The translations under genes were made by a program, and so were the position numbers. A DNA stretch of 64,000 bases from Helicoverpa zea (lineage: Eukaryota; Arthropoda; Insecta; Lepidoptera; Noctuidae). Shown in pieces: positions 1 through 11,300 of the stretch. The notes beneath the pieces are model-generated. The model ran no database searches, was not told the origin of the DNA, and saw only the letters and a program-made list of their open reading frames with translations. The stretch lies in NCBI RefSeq assembly GCF_022581195.2, contig NC_061469.1:2852001-2916000 (forward strand). The letters are read 5' to 3'. Numbering within the stretch: position 1 is the first letter of the stretch; each line of letters opens with the position of its first letter.

Positions 1-104
1 CTCAACCGAAAATGCTCATCACGTGGAACAATTTTTGCCATGGCACCATTTTTGTATCTCTTATAGTTTTGCTGATCTGTTGCAGTTCTGCACCAGGTCT
101 TCAA

Positions 105-250
105 GTTTCGAAGATAAATTATAGCCTATATGTTGCCCCGACTTTATACCGATACAACAAAGAAAAAATCATTGAAATCCGTCCAGTAGTTCCGAAGATT
201 AGCGTGTACAAACAAACAGACATACAGACATACAGACATACAGACAAAAT
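105..250 (+). repeat. Fragment of a moth interspersed repeat with (CAGACATA)n tract
   Basis: The text 'gaaatccgtccagtagttcc' followed by 'cagacatacagacata' and a T-run resembles the 3' end of non-LTR repeats common in moths, in which a 'cggttcagtagttccggag' phrase precedes an (ACAGA)n tract. The family name is uncertain. On the minus strand at about 390-520 there is a short open reading stretch that I cannot assign. It lies outside this fragment and may be another decayed repeat. Confidence 0.35.
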
Positions 251-1262
251 TTTTTTTTTGGATTTGTGCTCCATTACTGTTTCTAAACCCCACCCAATTA
301 TTATTTTTTTAATATATTCAATGTACAGACACAGTTTTTTTACAGATTTATTATATGTATATAGATTATTCCGTATAGTGCTACAGAGCGGCCCGTCCCA
401 TTGTCTCTGAGAGCAGCGGTTGCCGGGCAAATCCGTATTGGGAGTAGCCATTTTCCAGGCATCCAGCGCATCGGTCAAACACGGTACTTCAACATCAACC
501 AGTGCAGAAGAAGACAATATTTTTCTGGTTAATGTATCAGTACCGTGAACCGAGGAGAGGAATGCCGGTAAACTAACACTTGAAATTTTGCGGAACTTAA
601 AAAAACTAAACTTAAACTTAAAACTAACTATTATAGTAATCTGTGGTAAAAGATAGAAATATTGCTAACTGCACGGAACTGCAGTGACACCAAGGATGAC
701 GATAAGGAAAGCGTGTTCTATTTTAACTGGAACGAAATGATCGTTACGCCAAATTCTACAAATTTATTATGCTGAAGCTGTCCCTTGCAGTTCATAGGTA
801 CTAAAAAATAGCAAATTGTATCGCCCCTTAGATTTCCAAGAGATTTAGATTAGTTTCATGATGTTACAGTTAAACAGTCTATAAAAATTTAACAATACTT
901 GTAGGTATTGTGTTAGCAAACAAATAATTTCAATTCGCATGGCCTGCGGTCATATGGTTAAGATAAAGAGCTCTAATCGTCATCGATTACGAATACACAT
1001 GACGTTTTTAGGATAAATCAGTCAAATCAATCATGTCCCTACGGATGGATTTCTACGGGGAGTTAACATACATACATGGGCGTAGCCAGCTTTGGGCTCA
1101 GGGTGGGGCAGCAGTCAACCTATCCCCCGGGGGAGGGCGGGGTCCCTCCGATTTTTTGTATCTTGAGCTGTTAACCTCAAACTTGTTAATCTCTTAATTT
1201 GAGAGGTTTATATTTTCAGGTACAGAAAATAAACAATCACACACAGGACAAAAGCCAAAAGT

Positions 1263-1590
1263 AAGGGTATATAGATTCTGAATACGCGAGCGAAGCGAGC
1301 GCGAAATATTTATCGGACTTAAACCAAATATTACGTATTTAGCCCAAACGTACTTAACTTTTTGTGTGTTGACACATGCAAAAATAAGGGCATATAGTTT
1401 CTGAATACGCGAGCGAATCGAGCGTGAAATTTTTATCGGTTTTAAACCAAATATTACGTAAAATGTAGCCCAAACGTACTTAACTTTTTGTTTCTTGACA
1501 AATACAAAAATAATATTGTTTCTGAATGTTTCTGAATAGTTGCGAAATAATTATTTTTTAAGACTCAAAACCAAAAACTACGTAAAATGT
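1263..1590 (+). repeat. About three tandem copies of a ~122-130 bp unit with mirror-repeat core
   Basis: Copy 1 runs from 'gggtatatagattctgaa' at about 1265 and copy 2 from 'gggcatatagtttctgaa' at about 1387. A third degenerate copy starts near 1510. Copy 1 carries the core CGCGAGCGAAGCGAGCGCG at 1285-1303. Copy 2 carries a mutated core, CGCGAGCGAATCGAGCGTG. Each copy continues with an AT-rich stretch, 'aaaccaaatattacgta' and 'acttaactttttg'. Confidence 0.7.
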
Positions 1591-1728
1591 CACCCAAATA
1601 TACATTTTCATGAATGGGGGGACTAGGTACGACACACGCGATTTACGTCCATAGGTACGAAAACACCCTCGCTCGCATAGAAAAGTCGATAAAAATAGAG
1701 TTAGATAACGTATAGCAACGTCGCGCAG

Positions 1729-1935
1729 CTAAGCTTCGCGGACCACTTCGCGGAATGCCTCCAGGGACCGCCAGTGGTCCGCGGACCACCGGTTAAGAAC
1801 CACTGTGCTAAACGATCGTTCTATTGTACAGGTCGTACACGGCTGGGCAAGCAAAATAGCGAGCGCGGTTTTTACACTAGGATAAAATTGCATTTCCGAA
1901 ATTTTGATCACATCTACCAGTTCCATCTCCTTCAA
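1729..1935 (-). pseudogene. hAT transposase C-terminal (dimerisation domain) remnant
   Basis: The frame reads YPSVKTALAILLAQP, then TIERSFST. This matches the C-terminal dimerisation region of hAT transposases, in which a hydrophobic helix is followed by a conserved ERSFS motif. Just after ERSFST the frame runs into CAGTGGTTCTTAACC on the minus strand (1805 downward). That is a typical hAT-type terminus, so another element appears to have inserted into the transposase sequence. The rest of the transposase (RNase H-like catalytic core, BED finger) was not found here. It is a broken remnant with no expected function. Confidence 0.5.
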
Positions 1936-1989
1936 TGCATTATTTTTTGGATTAGATGGACGGCTCGGCTAGCTACGCCACATAGCACC

Positions 1990-2259
1990 TATTCTTAAGC
2001 TGTGTCTGCGCTAGACGAACCGAGCACGAGCGACCAACTTACAAGCCTCTAACGAGCGCGCTGCGAGCATTTCGTTCGTGCTCGGCTGCGCTCCGCCTGT
2101 TGTCGGTTTTTGACGAACACAAAGGGATTTGCTAACAGTGATCGTTGTAGGTTCGTTGTACGTCCACACTTGAGTCGCTATCGACGAAGCCGAGAACGGC
2201 TCCGCTTGTGCTTCGCTCGTGCTCGGTTCGTCTAGCGTAGACCCGCCTTTAGGGAATAC
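1990..2259. repeat. Foldback/MITE-like element with ~30-45 bp terminal inverted repeats
   Basis: Positions 2003-2032 (gtctgcgctagacgaaccga...) are the reverse complement of 2213-2242 with about one mismatch. Weaker complementarity continues outward to about 1990 and 2259. The interior is rich in 'cgagcacgagcg'-like short repeats. A compact element of about 250 bp with long inverted ends suggests a non-autonomous DNA transposon nested in the hAT-like element. Confidence 0.6.
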
Positions 2260-2493
2260 GGCTCCCTTTCAAATGTTCGGGAACTCGAGCGTGCATTTTG
2301 TCTTGATCGCGCTCTTTTCAAAGTCGACAATTTTTTTTGTGCAATAACTTACGGATAGTACATATGATTGTTGATGTTTTTAGTTAGAGTTAGTAAAAAA
2401 AACATTGTTTAATCAGACACCTTATAGGTCAGAGCAAGGGCCCAGGGTGGGGCAAGTGCCCCAGCTTGCCCCAGTGTGGCCACTGCATACATA

Positions 2494-4336
2494 TAGCACC
2501 ACACACAAGTCCATGGAATTTATTGGTTTTATTATTAACAGAAAAGATCAATACAAGTATTTATGAGTGTTTTAAAGCAGATAAAATAACAAACACCGTT
2601 ACGCAACAATAACGGAGATTTAATAAGACACGTTATAATTAAAATTAGTACTACAGTCAACAGGAAAACTTCGCACCTTTACAAGTGGCTCAATGAATCA
2701 TCTATTTTTGCTTCGTTACCATTATTTTATCTACTAGTAGACAGATTAAAAATGGGCCAAAGTTAACTATATAGAAAAATAAAATAATATGAATATCCTA
2801 TAATATGAAAATTCTATACATAGAGGGTGATATTCGTCGTCCCAGTGGTCGTCGGTGGGTGCCAGTTTAATTTCCAATTTAGAAATCATACTCATTTATT
2901 AATTGTACACTCGTTACTAGACCAGCCCCACTGTATTTTTTATATTACATAAAAACTTTTTACAAACAACATAAAAGTCATACAGATCAAACCGAGAACC
3001 TAATTTTTTAAGTCGGTTAAAAATGCATATATCACACTCGTACCCACATTAAATAAACACCATAATACCATTCTAAAAATATTGCCTACCGAATCTGAGG
3101 CTAGGACGTAAGCGGGGTTAACAACCTCATGAGACTCCTAAACCTCCCAAAAGCGCGCGTCCTTCTATGACCTTCCCGATTTCAAGGACAACGAGGCGCT
3201 ACCAAAATAAATGCATTTCTATTATCTCATAAATTTATATCTATCACCTATTATTATTTCTATTTTATATAGCCTTTATAGGGGAGTCTTATGAGAGAGA
3301 AAAAGAAACAAATTATACCGAATATTAATAGATGGTTTTTAGGAATAAACTTTATTTGCTTTCATAGGCAGCATAAAAGCTTTGAAAAATTATTTATTTA
3401 AATAAATAAATTGACCAGGATTTTAATTTTATATGATTCAAATTTTTCCATTTTAGTATTACCTATATTCTTCTACAATAGTTATTGCAATTTCCATTTA
3501 TTTTGAGCATTTAAAATGAACAAAACACTGTTCAAAACTATTCAGTCATAAAATAAATTGAAATAACTTACGCCACAAAACACTTTCTCTTACTGGAACA
3601 TCCATTTTTCAGTCTTATTCTATAACAACTTCTACAACACTTTCAAACTAAATAATTTAAATTATTTTCACAATAAATCACGCCCGTAAAATACGCGGGA
3701 AACGTAAAATGAGACTCAAAACTACGCGCGTTCCTGTTACTGGTCAACTAACCACTGCGTGACAGACGCAACGCGTTCGTATCATGGCGAAATGATCAGT
3801 AATGCTGGTGCAACGTTTGTTTACTTTATTTATATCGAAGAAGGAACGTGCTAAGCGCCATGTACCAAATGTACGAGACGCGTCACACGCGTCCTCTGAG
3901 CTTTTGGCGCCAAAGCTTCAAGGTGACCTTCAAGTTGTAATCGATAGGAGGTCCTGTGAAATTCAGTGAAATGGGGATACTTGCTTCTCCAGCGGTTTAT
4001 AGATAGGGTTATAGGGTACCTTCTTGTGAAAATAAAACATTTTGTGTGCTGACATCTGACATAATGCACTGCACATAAAGTTATAATTTGAACTTTCAAC
4101 TTTTCAATACCATTGATTAAATGCTCACAGAAGTTGTAAAGTGATTTTCATTTATAGACTCAGTATGTACCTATATTATAACATGCGTATTACGAAATAA
4201 CTATTTGGGGTCCTGCAATGCTGCTCACAATATTGCCATAAATTACATAAGATTTTATTTTCTTACGTTTCTCATAGAAGTGGCCTGTTCCATTTCCTAA
4301 TTAAACAAGTAAACAATGGAATGAATAGGCAGGCAC
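2494..4336. other. Unassigned AT-rich intergenic DNA
   Basis: No conserved protein or RNA gene was recognised. A GC-richer patch near 3700-3840 is compatible with a promoter or first exon. On the minus strand at 3605-3572 an ATG in good context is followed by 34 nt and a consensus GTAAGT donor (see findings), but no matching downstream exon could be found. Confidence 0.4.
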
Positions 4337-4400
4337 ATACATACTGGAAGCCGATCCCAACATAGTTGGAAAAAGGCTCGGGAGATGATGATGATGATGC
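4337..4400 (+). repeat. 5'-truncated SINE 3' tail
   Basis: The sequence 'ctggaagccgatcccaacat' followed by 'ggaaaaaggctcgggagatgatgatgatgatg' is the 3' end of the tRNA-derived SINE found complete at 5947-6327, here in the opposite orientation. Only the last roughly 60 bp and the (GAT)n tail are present, as expected from 5' truncation during reverse transcription. Confidence 0.75.
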
Positions 4401-5039
4401 ATGACTGCATTGTTAAAAAAGTGCATCGCGTACCCGCAGCTTGAAGAAATGCAAGTATGGAAAACTTTTTGTTGCAACAAAAAAACTTTAATCTATGTAT
4501 TTTAAAGTAATATACACATATTTTAAAATACATGCAAATGGTGAAATACAGGAGCAAAACATTTAGTAAGATGTTCCGGTAGTTATTTCAACAATCTGGT
4601 TTGAATTTGGCGGTCACAACATGACAAAGACAATAGAATTAGGTGCAGTCCTAAAGCGTCATCTGTGACGCTCTGAGAATAACATCCTCATAAACCATAG
4701 ACAACGATGAAATATTTTGACAAATAAGTTGTCAACGTCAATCTATTGTCATCACTGAAGTTGCCGCAACAAATTATCATTTTGAGTTTTCGAAGGAAAA
4801 TGGAAAGAAATAAAATATTATAAAAGTCAGCTATTCTATAATTCCTAACTTTATGAATGAAACATTAAACTTTAAGCACATTCCGCAGTGATTATAATCT
4901 TATCAAAAAATATCAACTGGTGTTTTGAATTTTGGTTAACCCGTCAACAGTAACAGCTGACTGCCAGATTGCCGACAAGAAACAATGAAATACTTTGAAC
5001 GAGTATTGCTTGAACATTCAAATTAGAGATTGGTATTTT

Positions 5040-5354
5040 AGTCAGGTTTGTTCCGTTAGGCGCGGCGGCCGCTCACTCGCGCGCGGACTGCCTTGGCGGC
5101 TAACGTGTAAATAAAGTGTCGGAAATAATCGCTGGTGAAAGTTGGCGCAGATGTCGCGTGAACAGTCGTCAAGAAATGTCTACAGCTCGCTTGTACTTTG
5201 AATAAATTAATTGGACAATTTCTAAAGCGTGCCATGGCTTTAACTGGTGATTTTATATCGAATATTTACGTTCAAATGTGAAGGTCGAGTGAAAACAGTG
5301 GATATCATAGTTTGTTTCTGTAAATGTTGTATATTTTCATGAACTGAAGTGATA
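5040..5354 (+). promoter_or_regulatory. CpG-rich promoter / 5' UTR of the mitochondrial carrier gene
   Basis: A locally GC-rich patch (ggcgcggcggccgctcactcgcgcgcgg at 5058-5085) sits 270-300 bp upstream of the first ATG in otherwise AT-rich DNA. The sequence to 5354 is likely 5' UTR. The precise transcription start cannot be read from sequence alone. Confidence 0.4.
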
Positions 5355-8300
5355 ATGGCATTAACCATGGAACAGAAAAATGATCTTGATTTTATACTAA
5401 AGAATTTGCTGGCTGGAGGTAAGAACTTGCTAAGAAAACATCATAAATTATTTGGGATCTGTTAACATTGATTTCGTATTGAAATGAAGAAAGTTCGGTA
5501 ATTATGCAAAGAGGTCAGATACCTACTTAATTAATTTATATATAAATGATCACACTCTGCTTATGAATTATGAATGTTCAGTACTGATTTTCAGTATGAA
5601 TTAATGCCAATTCATTTGCTTGAAATATTTCAGACAAGATTCAGATAAAATATTGTAACAGAACACTATACTACTGCTATACAAAAAAAAAACTTTAATT
5701 GAATGTAGACTGCAGTTGGTACAGGAAATAAATATCGGAATATAAGATATCCTTTCCTTTACATATATATTTTAAGCAACAAAGTAAAAAAAATGTTTAT
5801 GATATTTTGGTCATCATTAATTAAATCACCTGCCTAGCCTTCTACAACTATATTATTTTTGGAGTCTAGACTAGCCGGATGACGCAGAAACCGGATGTAC
5901 TATTGTATTTAGTTCAGACAGAATACAAATTGAATGTAAACAACAATCATCATCCTCCGAGCCTTTTTCCCAATCATGTTGGGGTCGGCTTCCAGTCTAA
6001 CCGGATTCGGCTGAGTACCAGTGCTTTACAAGAAGCGACTGCCTATCTGACCTCCTCAACCCAGTTACCCGGGCAACCCGATACCCCTTGGTTAGACTGG
6101 TGTCAGACTTACTGGCTTCTGACTACCCGTAACGACTGCCAAGGATGTTCAATGACAGCCGGGACCTACAGTTTAACGTGCCATCCGAAACACAGCCAAT
6201 GGTGTCTAAGATATACTTAGAAAGTACATACAGACTTAGAAAAGTTGCATTGGTACTTGCCTGACCTGGGATCGAACCCGCGCCCTCATACTTGAGAGAT
6301 TGGTCCTTTACCCACTAGGCCACCACGATAATTAAAGTATTAGTGTATGTACTGCAATATGTACTCTAAGGTATTATGTACGATTTATGAAAGAATTATC
6401 AGATAAAATACAATCTGCTATGATTCATATCCCAAGATATATTGCATGAATCTGTAACATTTTATCTTACTGTTCTATCATATCTGAGAAGTAATAAAAT
6501 AAACAAGGATACAAAAATTGGATGCAAAAGTCCCTATATTTTATCAGGGTATGGATATGGGAAAAAACAGGGATAGAAGCTAATTAGCACAAGATCTGAA
6601 GAAGCTGTTAGGATCATGACATCAAAAACTTTTTGTATTGGGTACATAGTGCTATTTACAACCATTTCGGGTATCTACTACGGTTTTGTAACTACATATT
6701 GTCATAATCAGGCTGCCATTTTTGGCCACACAATAAATGTTTGCCAAGTGCAAACAGTACTAATACAACAGTGCAAAATAGGAAGATGTGTTTACATCCT
6801 TTTGTCCACTTTTTCTTTTGCAAGACCCATGGTATGGGAAATACTAATATGTACCTAAGTTACACCATAATGTACCAAAGTCCATAATATACAAAAATTA
6901 CACACGCGCCATTTGTAAAGCCTATCTATGATTATGATAACACCTTTTATTTACAGAACGGATTATTATCCAGATAATAAACAGATTTATCATATGGAAG
7001 TAGAGTAGGTGCAATAAAACAATCATTTAGTCATTTTGATGTTGTAAAAATCACATTGTCTTCTCTGTGATAAAATGAATCCTCCCCTTTTTATCTTGTC
7101 TAGTCTTAACTCTTCTATTACACTATGAATCTATATTCTATTTTGACCATCTGCAAAATAAGGAGATATAGTTTATTGGCCGCTTTTCTCTTTTCGACTT
7201 AGAGTCTCCGAGGCGTATATTTAGCCCTTTTTTATTAGAGGCGAATTTTTTACGAAGCCATCATAAGCCCGAAAATCGCCCGTCATCTAGCAGAATTTCT
7301 GCAGGCTTTCTATTTAAAAATTCCATTCTTCCTGACATGGTGTCTGAAAAGACACCATGTCAGGAAGGAACAAGCAATTTTCCTGGATCTTCGAAAATCA
7401 AGTTGCAATCTTCGACCACCAACAAATAAAAATATAACCCCATTCCAGGTGTGGCAGGCATGTGCGCCAAGACCACGGTAGCCCCACTAGACCGAATGAA
7501 GATCCTCCTCCAAGCCCAGTCGTCCCACTACAAGAACCACGGCGTACTCGGTGGCTTAACCGCCATAGTCAAGAAGGAGTCCCTAATAGCCCTGTACAAA
7601 GGCAATGGCGCGCAAATGGTCAGGATATTCCCGTATGCAGCCACGCAGTTCACGAGCTTCGAGATTTATAAGAAGGTAAGGTTTTTATTTTCGTTTTCCT
7701 GTCTTATAAGGTAAAAAAGTTTTTATTTGAAGTCGTATACCTACTTATTTTTAATACATTTTAAATATTAATATCTGGAAAGAAGTAAGGTAAGCGCTAA
7801 AATGTTTCAAATAAAAGCGATTTTTCAAAATTTCAAGGATTTTAACAATCTCTTTTTCACGAGTTTGACAAGAAAAGACTAGCAAGCATAAGAATACAAC
7901 ATACGTATTTTCAAATAGTTTTTAGGGTCCCGTACCCAAAGGGTAAAACGGGACCCTATTGTTTTCGCTCCTCGGTCCGTCCATCCGTCCGTCCGTCTGT
8001 CACCAGGCTGTATCTCATGAACCGTGATAGTTAGAGAGTTGAAATTTTCATAGATGATGTATTTCTGTTGCCGCTATAACAACAAATACTGAAAACTAAA
8101 ATAAAATAAATATTTTGGAGGCTTTTGTCCTTCGAGACGCAGATTGAAAACTGCAGATTTAGCACATTAACCCATAAAACATTAGACCCGAATTATTAGA
8201 ACATTAGTTTAAAATAACCCTCCGATCTGCACCGAATGCTTTACTATGCTTACCTTTATCCAGTTAGTACGTCAGAGCGAATGCGGATGCTTTGCAATTG

Positions 8301-11300
8301 GTCTAGCCTTGCCAGGCGGTTTCTCTCCATACACAACTTATATTTAACGTCAAGAAAAATATTACGTAGGTACCTATAGTCGATTAATCATTAATTCCTT
8401 ATTGAGAAGAAAATTCATGAATTGATGTCTGAAATAATGACGACGGCTTTAATCAGTTTTAAAGTCTTCATTGAAAAAGTCGGCAAAGAAAGAAATAATC
8501 CACTTTTGCAACATTAAATTAAACTTGGATGTTTGGGTCAGTTACTTGAGAAATAACTGTTTATTCCTCTAAATTTAATTGTATATTTAACCAAAGATGG
8601 TCAAGTAAAAACAGGCTGGTTAAATGAAATAGTACCTACCTATTTTCTATTATCACAGTCGCATTAACTAGGTCTATGCACTTCCTCCACCCACAAATGT
8701 GTCTATGACCTAATCATACTACAGACCTACTTAAAATATGACCACGATAACTATCTCTATAATTACTGATTTCCAACGACAGTCATATTTCCACGGTCAA
8801 TAACAATCGATACTTATTAATAAATTGATTTGACCGTGAAGATAGCAGTGTACTTACTTTACAAAATCACGAGGGAAAAAATCTGAATCATATTTTTAGT
8901 AATTTGTAAGTTTAAAATAAAGGTATGATGAATGAAAGATCTTTCAGACCTTAACGTCGTTTCATAAATCATGAAATACTTAAAGATGCCATGCAAAAAA
9001 TACTTCACCTTTTTAAATTATAAAACGTGGTCTTAAAAAAAGTACCGGCTTTGCTGCTATCAGCTAATGGAAACATAAAAGGAACTTAATTTAAACCCAG
9101 CACTAAAGCCAGTAACAAGGTGGCTTCGGTTTTTCAAAAAAATATTGCTCGAATTTAATTGCAAGAGAATCGCAGCCACGAGCTCTATCCGTATAGTAAT
9201 TATTCAACATGTTATTGAAAATTGAGCTATTAAGTACTTTATTACAAGAATATAAACTGCACATAAGTCTATTGTCATCATCATCATCATCATCAGCCTA
9301 TCGCAGTCCACTGCTGGACATAGGCCTCTCCAAGTGCACGCCACTGAGATCGATTTTCAGCTTCTCGCATCCAGCTCCCGTAGCTAGCCGTGTAGCGACG
9401 GCTTAAGAATACATATGTCGCTACCCCTTCTTCCAGTGGGTGTCGTAGAAGTCGACTAATGGAGTCAAAAATGCACCGAACACCAGTGCGAGAGAAGGAA
9501 AACTCGAAAAAAAACCCTCTATCAACCCGTCTGGCCAGCGTGATAGCAGAAGGCTAAATACCTCTATGAGCAGCTATTGTCATGAAAGGTCATTAATCAG
9601 TACCTATGCATCTATTGCCCAAATAGTACAGAATGTTGCCAAATATTACCAATTACCGTTTCGCAATGAATATAGGTACTGTTCGGAAACTAATGATGAT
9701 TTCTATTATATTACCTCTTTCCTCTATTTTGTTATTTTGTTGCGGTTCCACTACAGAGTAGTTAGACAGCCATATTGATCGGTATAATATCGGTCTGCTT
9801 TTTTGAATGGCAAGTAATGAAATAAGGTCATGTTTTAATACATAATGAATGAGCCATCATGTTATCTATCATATTCGAAATATCCGTTTCAGTAACCTGA
9901 TGTAGGTACAATACAGACAGGTGTTGTTTTTACCATCAGAGAGTACTTATGAAGAATTTTAAGTTGTAGCCTCAAATTATATTTTAAGCATTACAAAGGA
10001 GCTCAGACACCGAATCATAAATAAATGACTGTGCAAATATTCTATTTAATCTTTCTGGAGCCAATTTTTCGGGCAAGGAATCCGTTTACGATTAGTAAAT
10101 ATGCACCTAAATAGGTAAATAGCATACCAACCCAGTTATTCTTAAAACAAACATTAATTAAACTCTTGACAGCCGCCTCCCACAAACCGCCTGCAGATGG
10201 CCACGATGGGGCATTAAAATGCCAGTTGATGCCCATCTTTGCTATCTCTGATTTGCATTCTTGTTGGTCGACTGATTTCTGAATTTCTGCATATTCTTGT
10301 TGTAATATTTTATTTGCTCCAATAAAGTTTGTACCTTGATCACTGTACAAGTGACCGGGGACGCCGCGTCTAGCAGCTAGTCTCCGGAGGGCAGCAATAA
10401 AAGTCGATGATGTCATGTCTGACACCAATTCTAGATGTACAGCTTTGGTAGCCATACATATGAATACTGCCACGTATCCCTTTGTGGTCTTGATGCCGCG
10501 ACCCTTGTTGGCCTTTATATAAACATGTCCTGTGTAATCGACACCTGTATGAAAAAAGGGACGTGACGGGTTTACCCTTGATGATGGTAAATCACCCATG
10601 ATCTGTACTGTTCTTTTTGGGTTCTGTCTTTTGCATATCACACATAGGCGTAATCTCTTTTTTACAGCCCTGTTTCCACCCAGCAACCAGTATTTTTGTC
10701 TTATAAAAGAGGTTGTAATTTTAGCCCCACCATGAAAGGTAGTTTCATGAGCTTGATCAATGATAAGTTCTGCTAATCGGTTGCTGGGAATGATGAGTGG
10801 GTGCTTCATTTCGGGGTCCATGTTGGCATGTCTTAATCTGCCACCCACTCTCAATAAGTCTTCTTTATCTAAAAAGGGGTTCAAGCTTAAGATATGGCTC
10901 TTTTTGTTTAAGGGTTGCCCTTTACGGAGACAATTAATTTCATCGTGAAATGCCCTTGCTTGGTTTACTTTGACGATTATGTTTTTTGATTGGGTTAATT
11001 CATCAACTGATAGGTAGTTTGTACTTTTCCTGCAAACAGTTCTATTGATCCATGCAAAAATTCTGATAGCCTTGTTGATTGAACTGTATTTCATTAATAA
11101 ATCGTTGATTAGGTCAGTAATAAAGGTATTATCTATCATGGCAACGTTAACTTGCTTACATTTCTTGATTTCCAGATTCGTGAAATAGTTATTTTTCAAA
11201 GCCTCTTGATCTGGCTCATATGTTCGGAGCCAGGCCGGTCCGTGCCACCAAAGGTCGTGTTTTTTAAGTTGAGAGGCAGTTAAACCTCGGCTGGCACAAT

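Larger units (their letters stand above)
1075..2485. mobile_element. hAT-like element A with internal mirror repeats and nested insertions
   Basis: The left end is CATGGGCGTAGCC and the right end is TGGCCACTG. Both sides are flanked by the 8 bp direct repeat catacata (1067-1074 and 2486-2493). An 8 bp target duplication and a CACTG-type end are hallmarks of hAT elements. The terminal inverted repeats are imperfect and the flank is low in complexity, so the exact borders are moderately uncertain. Inside are about three tandem copies of a 122-130 bp unit, a hAT transposase remnant, a nested hAT-type terminus and a foldback element. The element cannot encode a complete transposase. Confidence 0.55.

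Noticed and set aside
12..517. 132-codon ORFs on both strands at the left edge
   Set aside because: They overlap a repeat fragment with a microsatellite. No conserved motif was recognised on either strand.
6240..6327. tRNA-like sequence with A and B boxes
   Set aside because: It is the head of a SINE. It continues into the SINE body and lacks a tRNA cloverleaf, so it is not a tRNA gene.
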